A model generated the notes under the pieces. The model had not been told where the DNA came from. It made no database searches and saw only the letters and a list, made by a program, of their open reading frames with translations. Of a stretch of 64,000 bases of DNA, positions 1 through 10,800 are shown piece after piece. Both the position numbers and the translations under genes were made by a program. Source of the stretch: Muricea muricata (lineage: Eukaryota > Cnidaria > Anthozoa > Malacalcyonacea > Plexauridae). The stretch lies in NCBI GenBank assembly GCA_963855995.1, contig OY979719.1, forward strand, positions 17,827,312 through 17,891,311. The letters are read 5' to 3'. Each line of letters begins with the position of its first letter. The stretch's first letter is position 1.

Positions 1-366
1 TGTTTATTTTCGTGTCCAGGTTGTGGCAAAAGTTATATAGGTATGACAAAAAGATGTTTATCAGTGCGTTTAAAAGAACATGCAACACAACTCACCACAA
101 GTGCAATAAGAAAGCATCTTTCAGACTATGAACAAGCGCAATACCTAGCAAGCCTACAAAACCAGTTCTCTTTACTAAATGACATCCCTCTTCCTTCTGA
201 CAATGTGCCCACTCCTATTGAAAATTTAGTTTTCAATAACTTCCGAATCTTGCACTATACCAGTTACAATATCCTTGCTTTTCTTGAAAATTTACTGATT
301 AAATACAACCATCCACAACCTAACACAGGACTTAAGGCTAGCAAAGAGCTTCAACTCTTCACATAA
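1..366 (+). pseudogene. Penelope-like retroelement, 3' end of ORF (GIY-YIG domain), cut by the window edge
   Basis: The reading frame is open from the first base and stops at 364-366. It begins with a CxxC-type cluster followed directly by GKSYIGMT and then RCLSVRLKEH. This is the arrangement of the GIY-YIG endonuclease at the C-terminus of Penelope-like element (PLE) reverse transcriptases (Cys pair, then YIG, then R-x3-RLxEH). The rest is a short tail of about 70 residues. The reverse transcriptase itself would lie upstream of the window. Only the C-terminal part is present, so function cannot be judged. The downstream noncoding tail with a hammerhead-like core supports the PLE assignment. 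A GIY-YIG domain from another retroelement is the main alternative. Confidence 0.75.
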
Positions 367-770
367 TGACACTTCATCTACATTTCCACTTTCTACCAGT
401 TGAGTCAGTGCTTGTCTACATGTAAATATAAATATAAATTTCTATCATGTAAATATAGCCTAACAGTCTTAGGTAATCCATCGCTTCCGGTGATGCAGTG
501 TTTTCGCTCTCTTGCTCTGTATATGCTGTATGTAAAGTACTATGTTTCATTCTGTCTGACGATGACTTTGAAATAAAGTCGAAAGTTTACAGTTTCAATC
601 GTTTGTCTTGTTTTTATTCATATCTTGAGTTGCAAGATGACTTTATTTTTCGGAGTTTGTTTCTTTTTATATTGACTTGTTCAGTTAAATAACTCAAATC
701 TTGAGTTTACAAGATGATGATATTCGGAGTCTGTTTCGTCTTATATATGACCTTGTAATCTGACAATTGT
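367..770 (+). mobile_element. Noncoding 3' tail of the Penelope-like element, with hammerhead-like core and a tandem repeat
   Basis: Follows the GIY-YIG stop. At 556-562 is CTGACGA, then a perfect 6-bp stem (GACTTT 564-569 with AAAGTC 575-580), then GAAA at 581-584: the core layout of a hammerhead ribozyme, which PLEs are known to carry. One unpaired base lies between core and stem II, and I could not find convincing stems I and III, so activity is doubtful. Two diverged copies of a unit of about 73 bp follow (about 621-690 and 697-757), both containing ATCTTGAGTT, a pair CAAGATGA and a TTCGGAGT block. Confidence 0.55.
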
Positions 771-881
771 TTTAAGAATATTTTTTCCTTGTCTGATTGG
801 CTTATTAAAGTTTCCGAACAATTTCATGCTGCTAGAATTGAACCAATGCCTTTGCGATGCCGGTGGAATGCTCCGACCTGC
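771..881 (-). repeat. tRNA-like SINE fragment (B-box part)
   Basis: On the minus strand the sequence reads ACCGGCATCGCAAAGGC followed by GGTTCAATTCTA, a good RNA polymerase III B box. The same block (CACCGGCAT.GCAAAGGC then TTCGATT) occurs at 39010-39060 and, in the opposite orientation, just right of the large transposon at 4190-4215. The A-box half is missing on this side. Confidence 0.45.
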
Positions 882-3800
882 ACTGTTAATTTCAGGGAGT
901 AATTTTAACTCCACGTGGGGAGTCAAAATAACTCCTTATAGGAGAGTAAAACTGGAGTTAAATCTACTCTAAAAATGGAGCTAAAACTACTCTAGAATCC
1001 AAACTTTACTCCACCAAGAGTAAATTTAACTCCACTAAAGGAGTAAAAATAACTACAACTAATGGAGTAGAAATACCAGAGTAATTTTTACTCCAAAAAA
1101 TTTCTCCCGGAGTTATTTTGACTCCACTATACATTGTAGTGAAAGGAGTACATTTACAGAATACTCTGTGTAGAGATCTACAGACATGTATTCATTTATA
1201 ATTATGATAAATGCACCATATCTATGTCACAAAGACGACTCAAAATATCGGGCATAGATTTGTTTTCGCAAGATTGCGTCATTTGTGCAGCCAAAATGTG
1301 ATTGAATCTCTTGTAAGTTCGTGATGAAATGAATATATGTCGTCCGTTTGTCCAATAGCAGTATGATATGAATATTGTTGATTAAAAAATATAAACTATT
1401 TTGATTACGCTGACAAGTAGCTTTGTGTCCAGTTACTTACACAGACCAGTGGCAGTGCTACGCGCGCAAAGCTCGGCGGGATAGCGTCACTTCGAAGCGA
1501 CGCCATATTTATATTTTCCACAATTAAAAGGTTTTATACAGCGAAGAAAGGTACCATTTTAACCAAGATGAACGATGAAATAACTCCGTATACATCACGA
1601 AGGACGGCGTAAAACTCCGGTAAGCAAATTCTTGTGGTTTTTGTATAGATAAAACAATTTAAATGTTTGATATTTACTGCCTTCCATGAGTCCATCGAAA
1701 CACGTGTTCCATATTATAAATTTGAATTTCGCGCGATAGTATTTGGATTTAAAAGGAATTTATACGTTTAAATAAATAAATGCCTTTTACTTTCCTTGAT
1801 GCATGGAATTCGGCTCAATATTATTAGGATCAGTACTGTTATAACCTTATCTTGTATTCCTAACTGTTAGAACCTTATATTGTAATGTGGCCATGACACA
1901 ATGACTGAGTGCCAATCTAATGGGGAAGCCGGCGATAATATGTGCATTATTTCGTGAGTGTGTTGTTGCGTGTCATGGAAGTATAGCCAAAATTTGTTAG
2001 CTACCCAGCTTAAGGTAATATTGTAACAGGGAAATTTATGTGTTGCTAATTTGCTATGATGACTCAGCTTTAATGTGCTCAACCATTTCCTTCTCAGCAA
2101 AACACTAGAATACTATCTTTATATATCTTGTTATACAGTGTATTTTGTATGTTTGATTGCCAAGGCTCTCCTCTTGATGAGCAAAATTCTCTGCTATGAA
2201 AGATACAGCAAAATATAATAACAATCAAAACTATTTATATATACTGTTAATTATCCTATTAGCATTGCTGCTGATATTATTAAATAGGAGAACTATGTTC
2301 ATGAGTATTATAAGTAAGACTTGGGTAACAAGAAAAGAGATATAAGTAATATATTTACCCAAGGAGCTGCAACCTCCAAGAAGTGATATTAAATCACCAA
2401 GTTTAAAAGTAACAAAATACTAATTGCCCTATTGTCAACATCTTATTACTGAATAGTCCTTAATGCGATCCATGTTTTACACCACACTACTTGAATTCGG
2501 GTCATTCCAATAAAGATTTGCAGGCCCTCTGGTAAAATTTGCTGCCCTTTAGGGAGGAAAGGAATAACATTGACTCATGGTAATAATGGAAGACAGTGGA
2601 ACATGTAATTCACCATTAATTAGTCTCACTGCACTTTTAGAGGTACCAGTAGTGCATCTTGTGTGTGACAATATAAACCTTTATGCCATACTGTATTTTT
2701 TCACTCTCGGTCTCATATACTGGATTTGTTACCGGGCCAATTTGTCTGACAGCAGACTATTCTACTAATCAATAAAAGTGCTACTTTTTAAACTTTTAAC
2801 CAAGCAGTCTGTTAATGTAAACTTTGCTATTTTATTCTATTTAATATAAAATGATTGTACTAGGAAAAGTGCTGACACACTAGAAAATTTTGCATAGAAA
2901 AATTTATGATTGCCTCATGTATTATTGCATTAAAAGGTCATTCCAGAAAAGATCTATACCCCTCAGAGGAAATTTCTGCCATTCAAGGAGGGGGGATGTC
3001 TTAAGATGCCCAAAGGGGAAGGGAGGCATGTATAAGTTTGCCCAAGGGGTTACACTTTGTAAAAAGCGATTGTATTTATCAAGCAAAATGTTTGTAAATT
3101 TAAACCAAGAATAAATTGAATCATAGATGACGATGATGCCCTGGAAGGGGGAAGGTTGAATACCTGTGTGATATCTGAAGAGGCTGGGGGTATTTTTAAT
3201 TTCCTCTGTGCAGGATCTTTTCTGGAATGATCCAATGCCCAAGATATATCCTGTCATGTATGGTAGATAGCTATTTGATTATCTTGACTTACGACTTTAC
3301 TTATCTTATTGCAGCCTTACAAAATTTTAATTACATGCAACTGCCTGGAAACACCATTGGTTGAAAGGAGTCAAAGCTAATGATGCAAGGCTTGGACAAT
3401 TGGATGCAATATATTTTGATTTATGAAAGATACTCAGCCTTGGAAAATATGGAGCTCATGTAAGCTGTTTCACAGTATTCGAACAGCTACTTGGAATGTA
3501 TGAGACAATACAACATTTCAAAATTTGCAATAGTTAGCAATAACCTAATAATATTGTTATAATTACCTATTCATAGTTAACTGATAAACCTAAAGCCATT
3601 GAACTGTATGATATACATGCATGTGAGACAACCAGTTTTATCAAAGAAACTAATATGTTGATCAAATTGTCTATAAATTAATAGGTTTAAAACAGCCCAA
3701 AACATTTCATGTGTTGGATGATTATGTTTAGAACTGTATTTTATAGTTCTGTAGAATAGCATAAAGTGACTTAATTAAGTGTATATAAAAACTCGATTCT

Positions 3801-4141
3801 TTCTTTTTTGAATAAATGTTTTAACTTCACAATATTTCATCTGATTTTATAAGTATTGAAATTATTGCAATTTTTACTCCACATACTAGTTTAAGAGTAA
3901 TTTCTGGAGTCAATACTACTCCACTTATGAATGTAAAATTCACTCTCCCAAGGGGAGTACATTTTTAATAGGAGTAATAATGACTCCTATCAGTAGTAAA
4001 ATTCACTCTACTTTTGGAGTAAAAATTACTCTGAAAAGAGCGTTAAAATACCGGAGTAAAAAGTACTCTCAAATTGGAGTGAACTGGGGCCTTTTTTTAC
4101 TCCACTTTTGGAGTCAAATCTACTCCTTGAAAATAACAGTG
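882..4141. mobile_element. 3.26-kb DNA transposon with long inverted ends made of ACTCC/GGAGT arrays
   Basis: Left end (882 on) starts CACTGTTAATTTCA followed by GGAGTAATTTTAACTCC. The reverse complement of the right end (4141 back) starts CACTGTTATTTTCA followed by GGAGTAGATTTGACTCC. Inside each end about 260 bp (to about 1150, and from about 3870) is an irregular array of ACTCC and GGAGT words separated by A/T-rich spacers, with many small palindromes. A 2-bp TG flanks both ends. The CACTG terminus and short duplication resemble EnSpm/CACTA-type elements, but no transposase is seen in the 2.7-kb interior, so the copy is non-autonomous and the class is a guess. The interior holds another foldback element at 2937-3233. 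Confidence 0.7.
2937..3233. mobile_element. Nested foldback element (about 297 bp)
   Basis: Inverted termini GGTCATTCCAGAAAAGATC (2937 on) and GATCTTTTCTGGAATGATCC (ending 3233). A related single end, GGTCATTCCAATAAAGAT, occurs near 2500. No coding capacity. It lies within the larger ACTCC-ended element, so it probably inserted later or travels with it. Confidence 0.6.
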
Positions 4142-4220
4142 TGTAAGCTACGGGAGTGGCTTACAGGAGCAAGCGTGATTAACATTCCATCGCAAAGGCG
4201 TAGAATCGATTTCCTGCAAC
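4142..4220 (+). repeat. tRNA-like SINE fragment with A-box and B-box like words
   Basis: TGGCTTACAGG (A-box like) is followed by CATTCCATCGCAAAGGC and then GAATCGATTTCC (B-box like). The block is related to the SINE at 38963-39090 and to the minus-strand fragment at 771-881. Confidence 0.4.
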
Positions 4221-4844
4221 CTCTACTAGTAAGACCTATAGTTGATTACTTTTTTACATTGAAGGAGCGCTCGCTCAGTTTAGACGGTAGATAAGTTTAT
4301 GTACAAAACAACTTACTGTGTATTCAGTAAGCAACTAAATTGTTGATTTTGATTTGACTCAAACTAGTTCAACATGAAAAGAACAGTAGTGTACATAACT
4401 ATACATATTTTGTGTTTGAAAGTGGTTTAAAAGAATGACAAGATAAATTCTCCCTAAGTTGGGTAGTTTTCAAAAAAATATTTGGTGATATCAGCATTTT
4501 TTTTAAGTTATCCTAGGACTATTGAATATTCGAAATTTGGATAAAAATATTAAAAACCAGGTGTATGTTAAGAAGTGATTATTTAATATAAGCAAAATGA
4601 AATTTCACGAAACCCTTTAATCTAACCTCTGGCTCTTAATTAGCTAGGTTCCGTATAGTGGGAGCACCACATTATGTATATTTATTCACGAAATAGACTA
4701 ACATTTGGCATTACCACTGTAAAATGCCCCATTTATAAACAGCATTGAAAAGTTAAAAATTGTGAAAGGATTCCACGATCCATGATATCTCTACCTGCAC
4801 GAAAAATAGAAAAGTAGAAGATTGAACTTTTTATATCTGTTTAG
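4221..4844. other. AT-rich spacer or intron upstream of the RNF213-like exons; nothing further recognised
   Basis: No open frame with recognisable similarity. A short piece near 4695 (ATAGACTAACATTTG) matches the termini of the inverted-repeat element found at 8722-9058 and about 37004-37340. The stretch ends in a splice acceptor (ATATCTGTTTAG at 4833-4844). If the RNF213-like gene starts further upstream, this whole left flank is intronic. Confidence 0.4.
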
Positions 4845-7800
4845 GTTCATTTTTATCTTTTGATCCTCGGAAAGTCTTCTATTAAAGATGCAGAAATTCG
4901 TTGGTCGCAAGGTAAAAAGAGCGAACCTAAAGCTGTCTCTCTCCACCTTGTATCGAAAGAAAACAGTCTGTGGTACTGTGCGGTCACCTTTCCTAAGGAT
5001 CCGATCAAATTTGCTATAAAGTATACGTACTGTTTGAACGAACATCCTGAGTGTAAAGAAAAAGAGATAAGAACTGTGACACAACTATTTCAGTTTGATG
5101 TTTTCATTTTCCCTGACAATAGACATTGTTATGGCGAAACTCGTCCAAGCGCAGCAATATGGTACGCAAAGTGGTTGTTAAAGTTGGTCAATGATTCAAC
5201 AATTTCTTCAATTCTCACCTTCATCCAAGGTTTGCATTTCAAGTTGGTAAATGAAAACCAGACAAAAGAGTTGGTCTCTTGGATTTTGGAACAGGCTTCA
5301 CAAAATTCAACCACAAAAATACAGCGATTCTATTTATCTATGATTCTGTCTCACCTTCGTAGTGAAGCTTTATCGAAATACTCAATTGACAACAAAAAAG
5401 AGTGTGATCGTTTGCTTCAGGGTTTCTCGACCAGTGTCCATTCGAAGTTCCTCTTCAAGCCAGACCTTGAACGTTTGAAGACGACAGCAGTAAGTTTGGT
5501 AGAGAACAGCAGTAGTCCTACATGGCTGACGCTTGCAACACTTTTCTATCCCTATCTTGGCATCAAATTTCTTCTTGAGAAGACAGAATCAGAATCTTTA
5601 AGCAGCCACAAATATGATAGCGAGGAATACAAGACACTGGTCGCGTTGCTCCTCTCACGCTTAGAGGTAGACAGTCTGGACGACAACAAGGAACTGCTTA
5701 AGTATGTGACGAAAAGCTCCCCAACGTTGGTCGAAGTTCTGGATCTTTTTCAACGTTCTGAAATATCTAAGATGTTTACTAATGAAGACGAAAAAGTTGA
5801 TTTTTTCGTCAAATTCATCAAGAAGGCACACGTAAAGAAAAAAGGTTTATGTGAGAGATTAAGTGAATTTCATCACATGCCAGAAAAGATCCGTAGCGCA
5901 ATTCAGGAAGTGCTGAACTCAAACGAAAACAATTCCGCAGATAAAGCAGAACAAAACAAACAAGTAGATGGTGTGAACATGATTGAGTCGACAGAGAAAA
6001 CACCTCAGCTTCATGATCCGCTCGCAAGAGAGCAAGAAAATAACAATCCGGAAGCGGCAACGCATGCCGGTGAACGTGACCAAACACAGCACGAGTCAGG
6101 CGAAAGTGAACGTACCAATGATAAAGTTAGCCTGAATGACGGTAGCCAAACTGGTTCGGACGAGATACACGGTGGAAGGTTTGAGACAACCATAGAAGAC
6201 CCCAACCAAAAGAACCAAGTTCCAACAGAATCACAGACAGGGCAAGATTCAGCTCTTGACCCAGAAATTCATTTTCAAGCTGCCACCGAAAATGCAAAAA
6301 ATAATCCCAACACTGTAACTGAAGCTGGAGCCGCAAGCACCCCACAGCCACAGAAAAACTCCTTGTGTGTTAAAAATGTACGAGAGCGAGAAAATGAAAA
6401 CCCACAAACTCTAACAGAGTCAAACACGGTGAGGAACAATAATTATTAAATCACGAAATTTTTTATTACCATGAAATTGATACCATGATAAATGAGCTAA
6501 ACTTTGAAAGTTAGAGCATCTGCGCGCTTTGGTTAACATGTTTTAGTTAATATATGAAGTTAGTAACATAGGTATTTTAAAGCATTGGTTATTTGTTGTG
6601 TTTTCCTGTCTATAAAGAACACGAAATTTGAAACTTATGGATATGTTCTCCAATAAACCTTTTCGATACATACGTAATATTTTTCTATGACGTGGAAACC
6701 TCTTTTAAGCAAACGCTTCTACTCTCAGCCCGCTGTTTCCCATTTTGCTCCACTGTAACATTATTCTTTGTTCCCGCCCTCTGCGAAAATCCTCGAGTCG
6801 TGATTTTGACTTAAAATTTCATAGGCCAAAGATTACTAAACTTCTTCTCATATTTTTGTAGGTTTGTTTCTATCTTTTAATCCCTGAAGAAACGTCTGTT
6901 GATTTTGCTGGTATTAATTTTGGTAGTAACGAAACCTATCCTCTTTACTCCGATCCACAACAAAAGGGCCTGTGGTCTTGTATTTTGACCTTTACTGGTA
7001 ACCCGATCCAAGACAATTTCCAGTACACCTACAGTTTGCAAAACAGTGGTCGTGAGGTGAAACTTCCTGGGTATGGCAAACTTGACTACTTCAGTAAACC
7101 AGCATGGGAGAACAAAGAACAGAAAAAAAGACATGTTAAACACCAAATTCAGTTCGATGTATTTTGTTCTCAAGAGAAAAAACTCAGTAAAGTTAACATA
7201 TGGTACGTAAAGTGGTTGTTAAAGTTGGTCAATGATTCGACAATTTCTCCAATTCTCACCTCCATCCAATGTTTCGATTTCACGTCAGTAAATGAAAACC
7301 AGACGAAAGAGTTAGTCTTTTGGATTCTCAAACAGACTTCACAAAATTCCACGACAGATATACAGCGATTCTATTTATGTATGATTCTGTCTCACCTTCG
7401 TATTGAAGCTATATCGAAATACCCAATTCGCAACAAAAAAGTATTTGATCGTTTGCTTCAGTGTTTCTCGGCCAGTGCCCATTCGAGGTTCCTCTCCACG
7501 TCAGATCGTGAACGTTTGAAGACGACCGCAGTAAGCTTGGTGGAGAACAGCAGTAGTCCTGGATGGCTCACGCTTGCGGCCCATTTCTATTCCTATCTTA
7601 GCATCAAATTTCTCCTCGACAAGAAAAAGTCAGAATCTTTAAGTCACCACAAATATGATAGCGAGGAATACAAGACACTGGTCGCGTTGCTCCTCTCAAG
7701 TTTAAAAGTAGACAGTCAGGATGACCACAAGGAACTGCTTAAGTATATGATGAAAAGCTCCCCAACGTTGGTCGAAGTTGTGGATCTTTTTCAACGTCCT

Positions 7801-10800
7801 GAAATATCTGAGATGTTTGCTAACGAAGAAGAAAAAGATAATTATTTTGTAGCTCACAGCAAGGACAAATACGTCAAGAGCAAAAATACGAAAAGTTTTT
7901 GGGAAAGACTTCCCGGGCGGCTCCGGGAGAAGTTTCGCAGTAAGTTTTACAATTTGCTGTACTCAACGCTGCTGGATTACACAAAGTCAGATGACGAGTT
8001 AAAAGACGACAACATAAAAGTTCTCGTTGAATTAATCCTTTCCATAAAGCGCTTTGGCATGGATCAATTTATCAATGTACTGAAGGATGTTGCGACGTCA
8101 AAGTCACTTTCTCGACAAGATTTACTTCCTCAAATTCTAGACGACGAGCTTTTCAAGGAAACTTGGCATGAAATTCCACTGGATACAAAGGTGGATATTT
8201 GTAAATCGTGGGTTCTCAACCATGTGACGAACCTTCAGCTTGAAGACTCAGATATGGTTGTAGCAGTTTATCAATCAATCGAAAACATAACGCGACATTG
8301 TTCTCTCGAAGTTTCCGCCCACGTTATAGACAAAATCCTTGAAAGCCTGGACGTTGTTAACATTCTTGATGTCAGCGTAATACAATCCATTGAAAAATTA
8401 TCCCCAGCTGTGACGAAGTGCTACATATCCCACATAAGGAAAATACTAACACCAAAGCTGGTCAAGAAGTCAAGTCAGATTCTTAAGGATTACTCTGCCA
8501 CGAAGTAAATTTTTTAAAATTTTTTTATGGTAGTATTTAAACAGTTAACGTTTACCTTTTTGTAACATCCAACAATCATAAATGAGGCCTATTTTGTTAA
8601 GCTTTTTTTATAAGTTTTGATGTGATGAATATTTAATTTTTCGTTACTTTGCTTCCTCAAATTACATCAATGAATTTACATGTGTATGTAAAAGCAACTG
8701 GTGGTCGAACAAACTACTGCCCCAATGGGCAATTTGTATTATAGACTAATGGTCGATCTAGGCAGGAAAAACGAAATCTTTTACTACAGCCAGAAAGAGG
8801 GCGTTAAAATCATTATTGGTAGAACTGCAAAGTTTAGTGTCGAAATGTTGTAAAATGCGGAAAATGTAGCCCTGCGAAGTTTGCAAATTGTGTATATATT
8901 TGTATTACGCGTGGAAAAAGTTGAAAGCTGAAATTGCCGCGAAAATAGAAACTTTCCCCCCGCGTAATACGAATATATACAAAATTTCGCAAAACCATAT
9001 TTTCTGTATATTTTGCCTAGATCAAATGTTAGTCTATAATGCAAATTGTCCATTGAACATGATGACTACCAATTAAATTTGTTGGTATTAAGCTAGCTCG
9101 TTTGGTGGTTCGTAAGATTACTGCACGAGATTGTCTCATACCGTTATGCCGAGGCTGCAACAACGACATATACAAAATCTGCTTTCTAACTTTTACAATA
9201 ACGTTCACATCACGGCGCGAGGTAACGGTCAATCCAACTGTAATGTATTTTTCAAATTCATAGTCTTGGCCAAGAACTACTATCGTGTGCCTTGGAAATC
9301 ATTGAAGTACCAGAAGTTTCCAACGACAAAGAAACTGATGAAAACGATTTCAAAAAAATCTTAGACTGGTTGGATATTTGGATCATTTTACTTCACACAA
9401 ACGGTATGCTATCGATTCATTGTTAAATTTAGTGCAGCCTTTGATAGACAATCGTCCTTCTTACAGATACATACATAGACGTATTAATTATCCTTCTACA
9501 TAAGAGTAAATTTCACAGTTAAGGAATACAGGTAAGGACAAAGGGCAATTTATGGCCAGCGGATTGTTTCTTTATGCTCTTCAGTGCTCTTCTACATTTT
9601 AAATCAGCCGATTTGTATGTTGTAACACAATTCTTACTGGAATCCTATTGCCATGCAAACAAAAATTATCTCTAACCGTAACAATCCCACTCATCTATCG
9701 AATACAATAATCTTATTGGGTGGATTAGGTGTTTAGATTTAGGCGGTCTTGTAGAATGTGTTAATTTATATGAGTAGATTTACGCAGTTTATCCATTTTA
9801 GGCGCGGTCCGTAATAAAAAATATGAAGATGGGAAAAAAATTTGCCAACGGCTGAAAGGGAAGATCGAAAAAGGCGATTTCACGTTGAATTTTGTAAATG
9901 AACTCGTTAACGAAAAAGAGAAAGTGTCGTTATTATGCGCCAGTGTCCTTACTGAAAAAACAGCGCAATTTTTTCAAGTTAAGATCACCGAAATGATGAG
10001 CGTTCTTGAAGATTTTCGCAAGAAAATCCAGTTGCTGGAGTCAACGATCAATTATGCTAAGGAACTATGGACTAAAGTTTATTCTCATCCTTTAAATGAA
10101 AACGACACTCTGATTGAGACATTTCGTACTCTCAAGCAAACCTGGTTCACAAGAAAGATCTATGAATTGAAGGATCAAGATATGTTTTTGAGAGAATTAC
10201 TACCCCATCTTCTAGACCAGGCAAAAGTACTGAATCCTTGGATAGATTCAATCTTCTTTATGGCTATGGCCAAAACAAGCTTACAAGAACCAAGTAAATC
10301 AAGTTTGAACGAAGATAAAAACGAACGAACAGCAGTAAACGATTTGAATTCAGTCATGAAGTCTCTTGCAGCTGAAACTTTTATTAAAAATTTTAAAGAG
10401 GAATGGACTGCTGTGCTTAACAATCCAGATTTATGTACATTAGCAACAATGACCACGTTACTTAAAAATGTTGAAGATCTAAGCAGACTTGATGAAGAGC
10501 TCAATCTGTTGAGGAAAAACCTCAAACTGTCTCCTGATGTTAAAAGCCGCATTGATGATTTTGTGAAGTATCCCAAGGTTTTAAAACGAATAAGGCAGAT
10601 TGTTAAAATATTTGAAATCTTTCAATTAGGGGATCGTTTCAAGGATACGCTGTCACTGCTTTCAAAATTTGAAACAACTTTCGAGAACAATAAAACCATT
10701 CTCGCAGAGTTACAAACGATAATAAAAAATGCAAATAGCATAATGGGATCGTTTTCTGGAGAAAACTTAGATTGTGTAATTGACGAGCTGTCAAATTCTC

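Noticed and set aside
2890-3257. Overlapping open frames on both strands near 3000
   Set aside because: They coincide with the nested foldback element at 2937-3233 and have no coding signal.
3980-4294. 104-codon open frame at the right end of the ACTCC-ended transposon
   Set aside because: It reads through the GGAGT array and the tRNA-like block, so it is an accident of the repeat.
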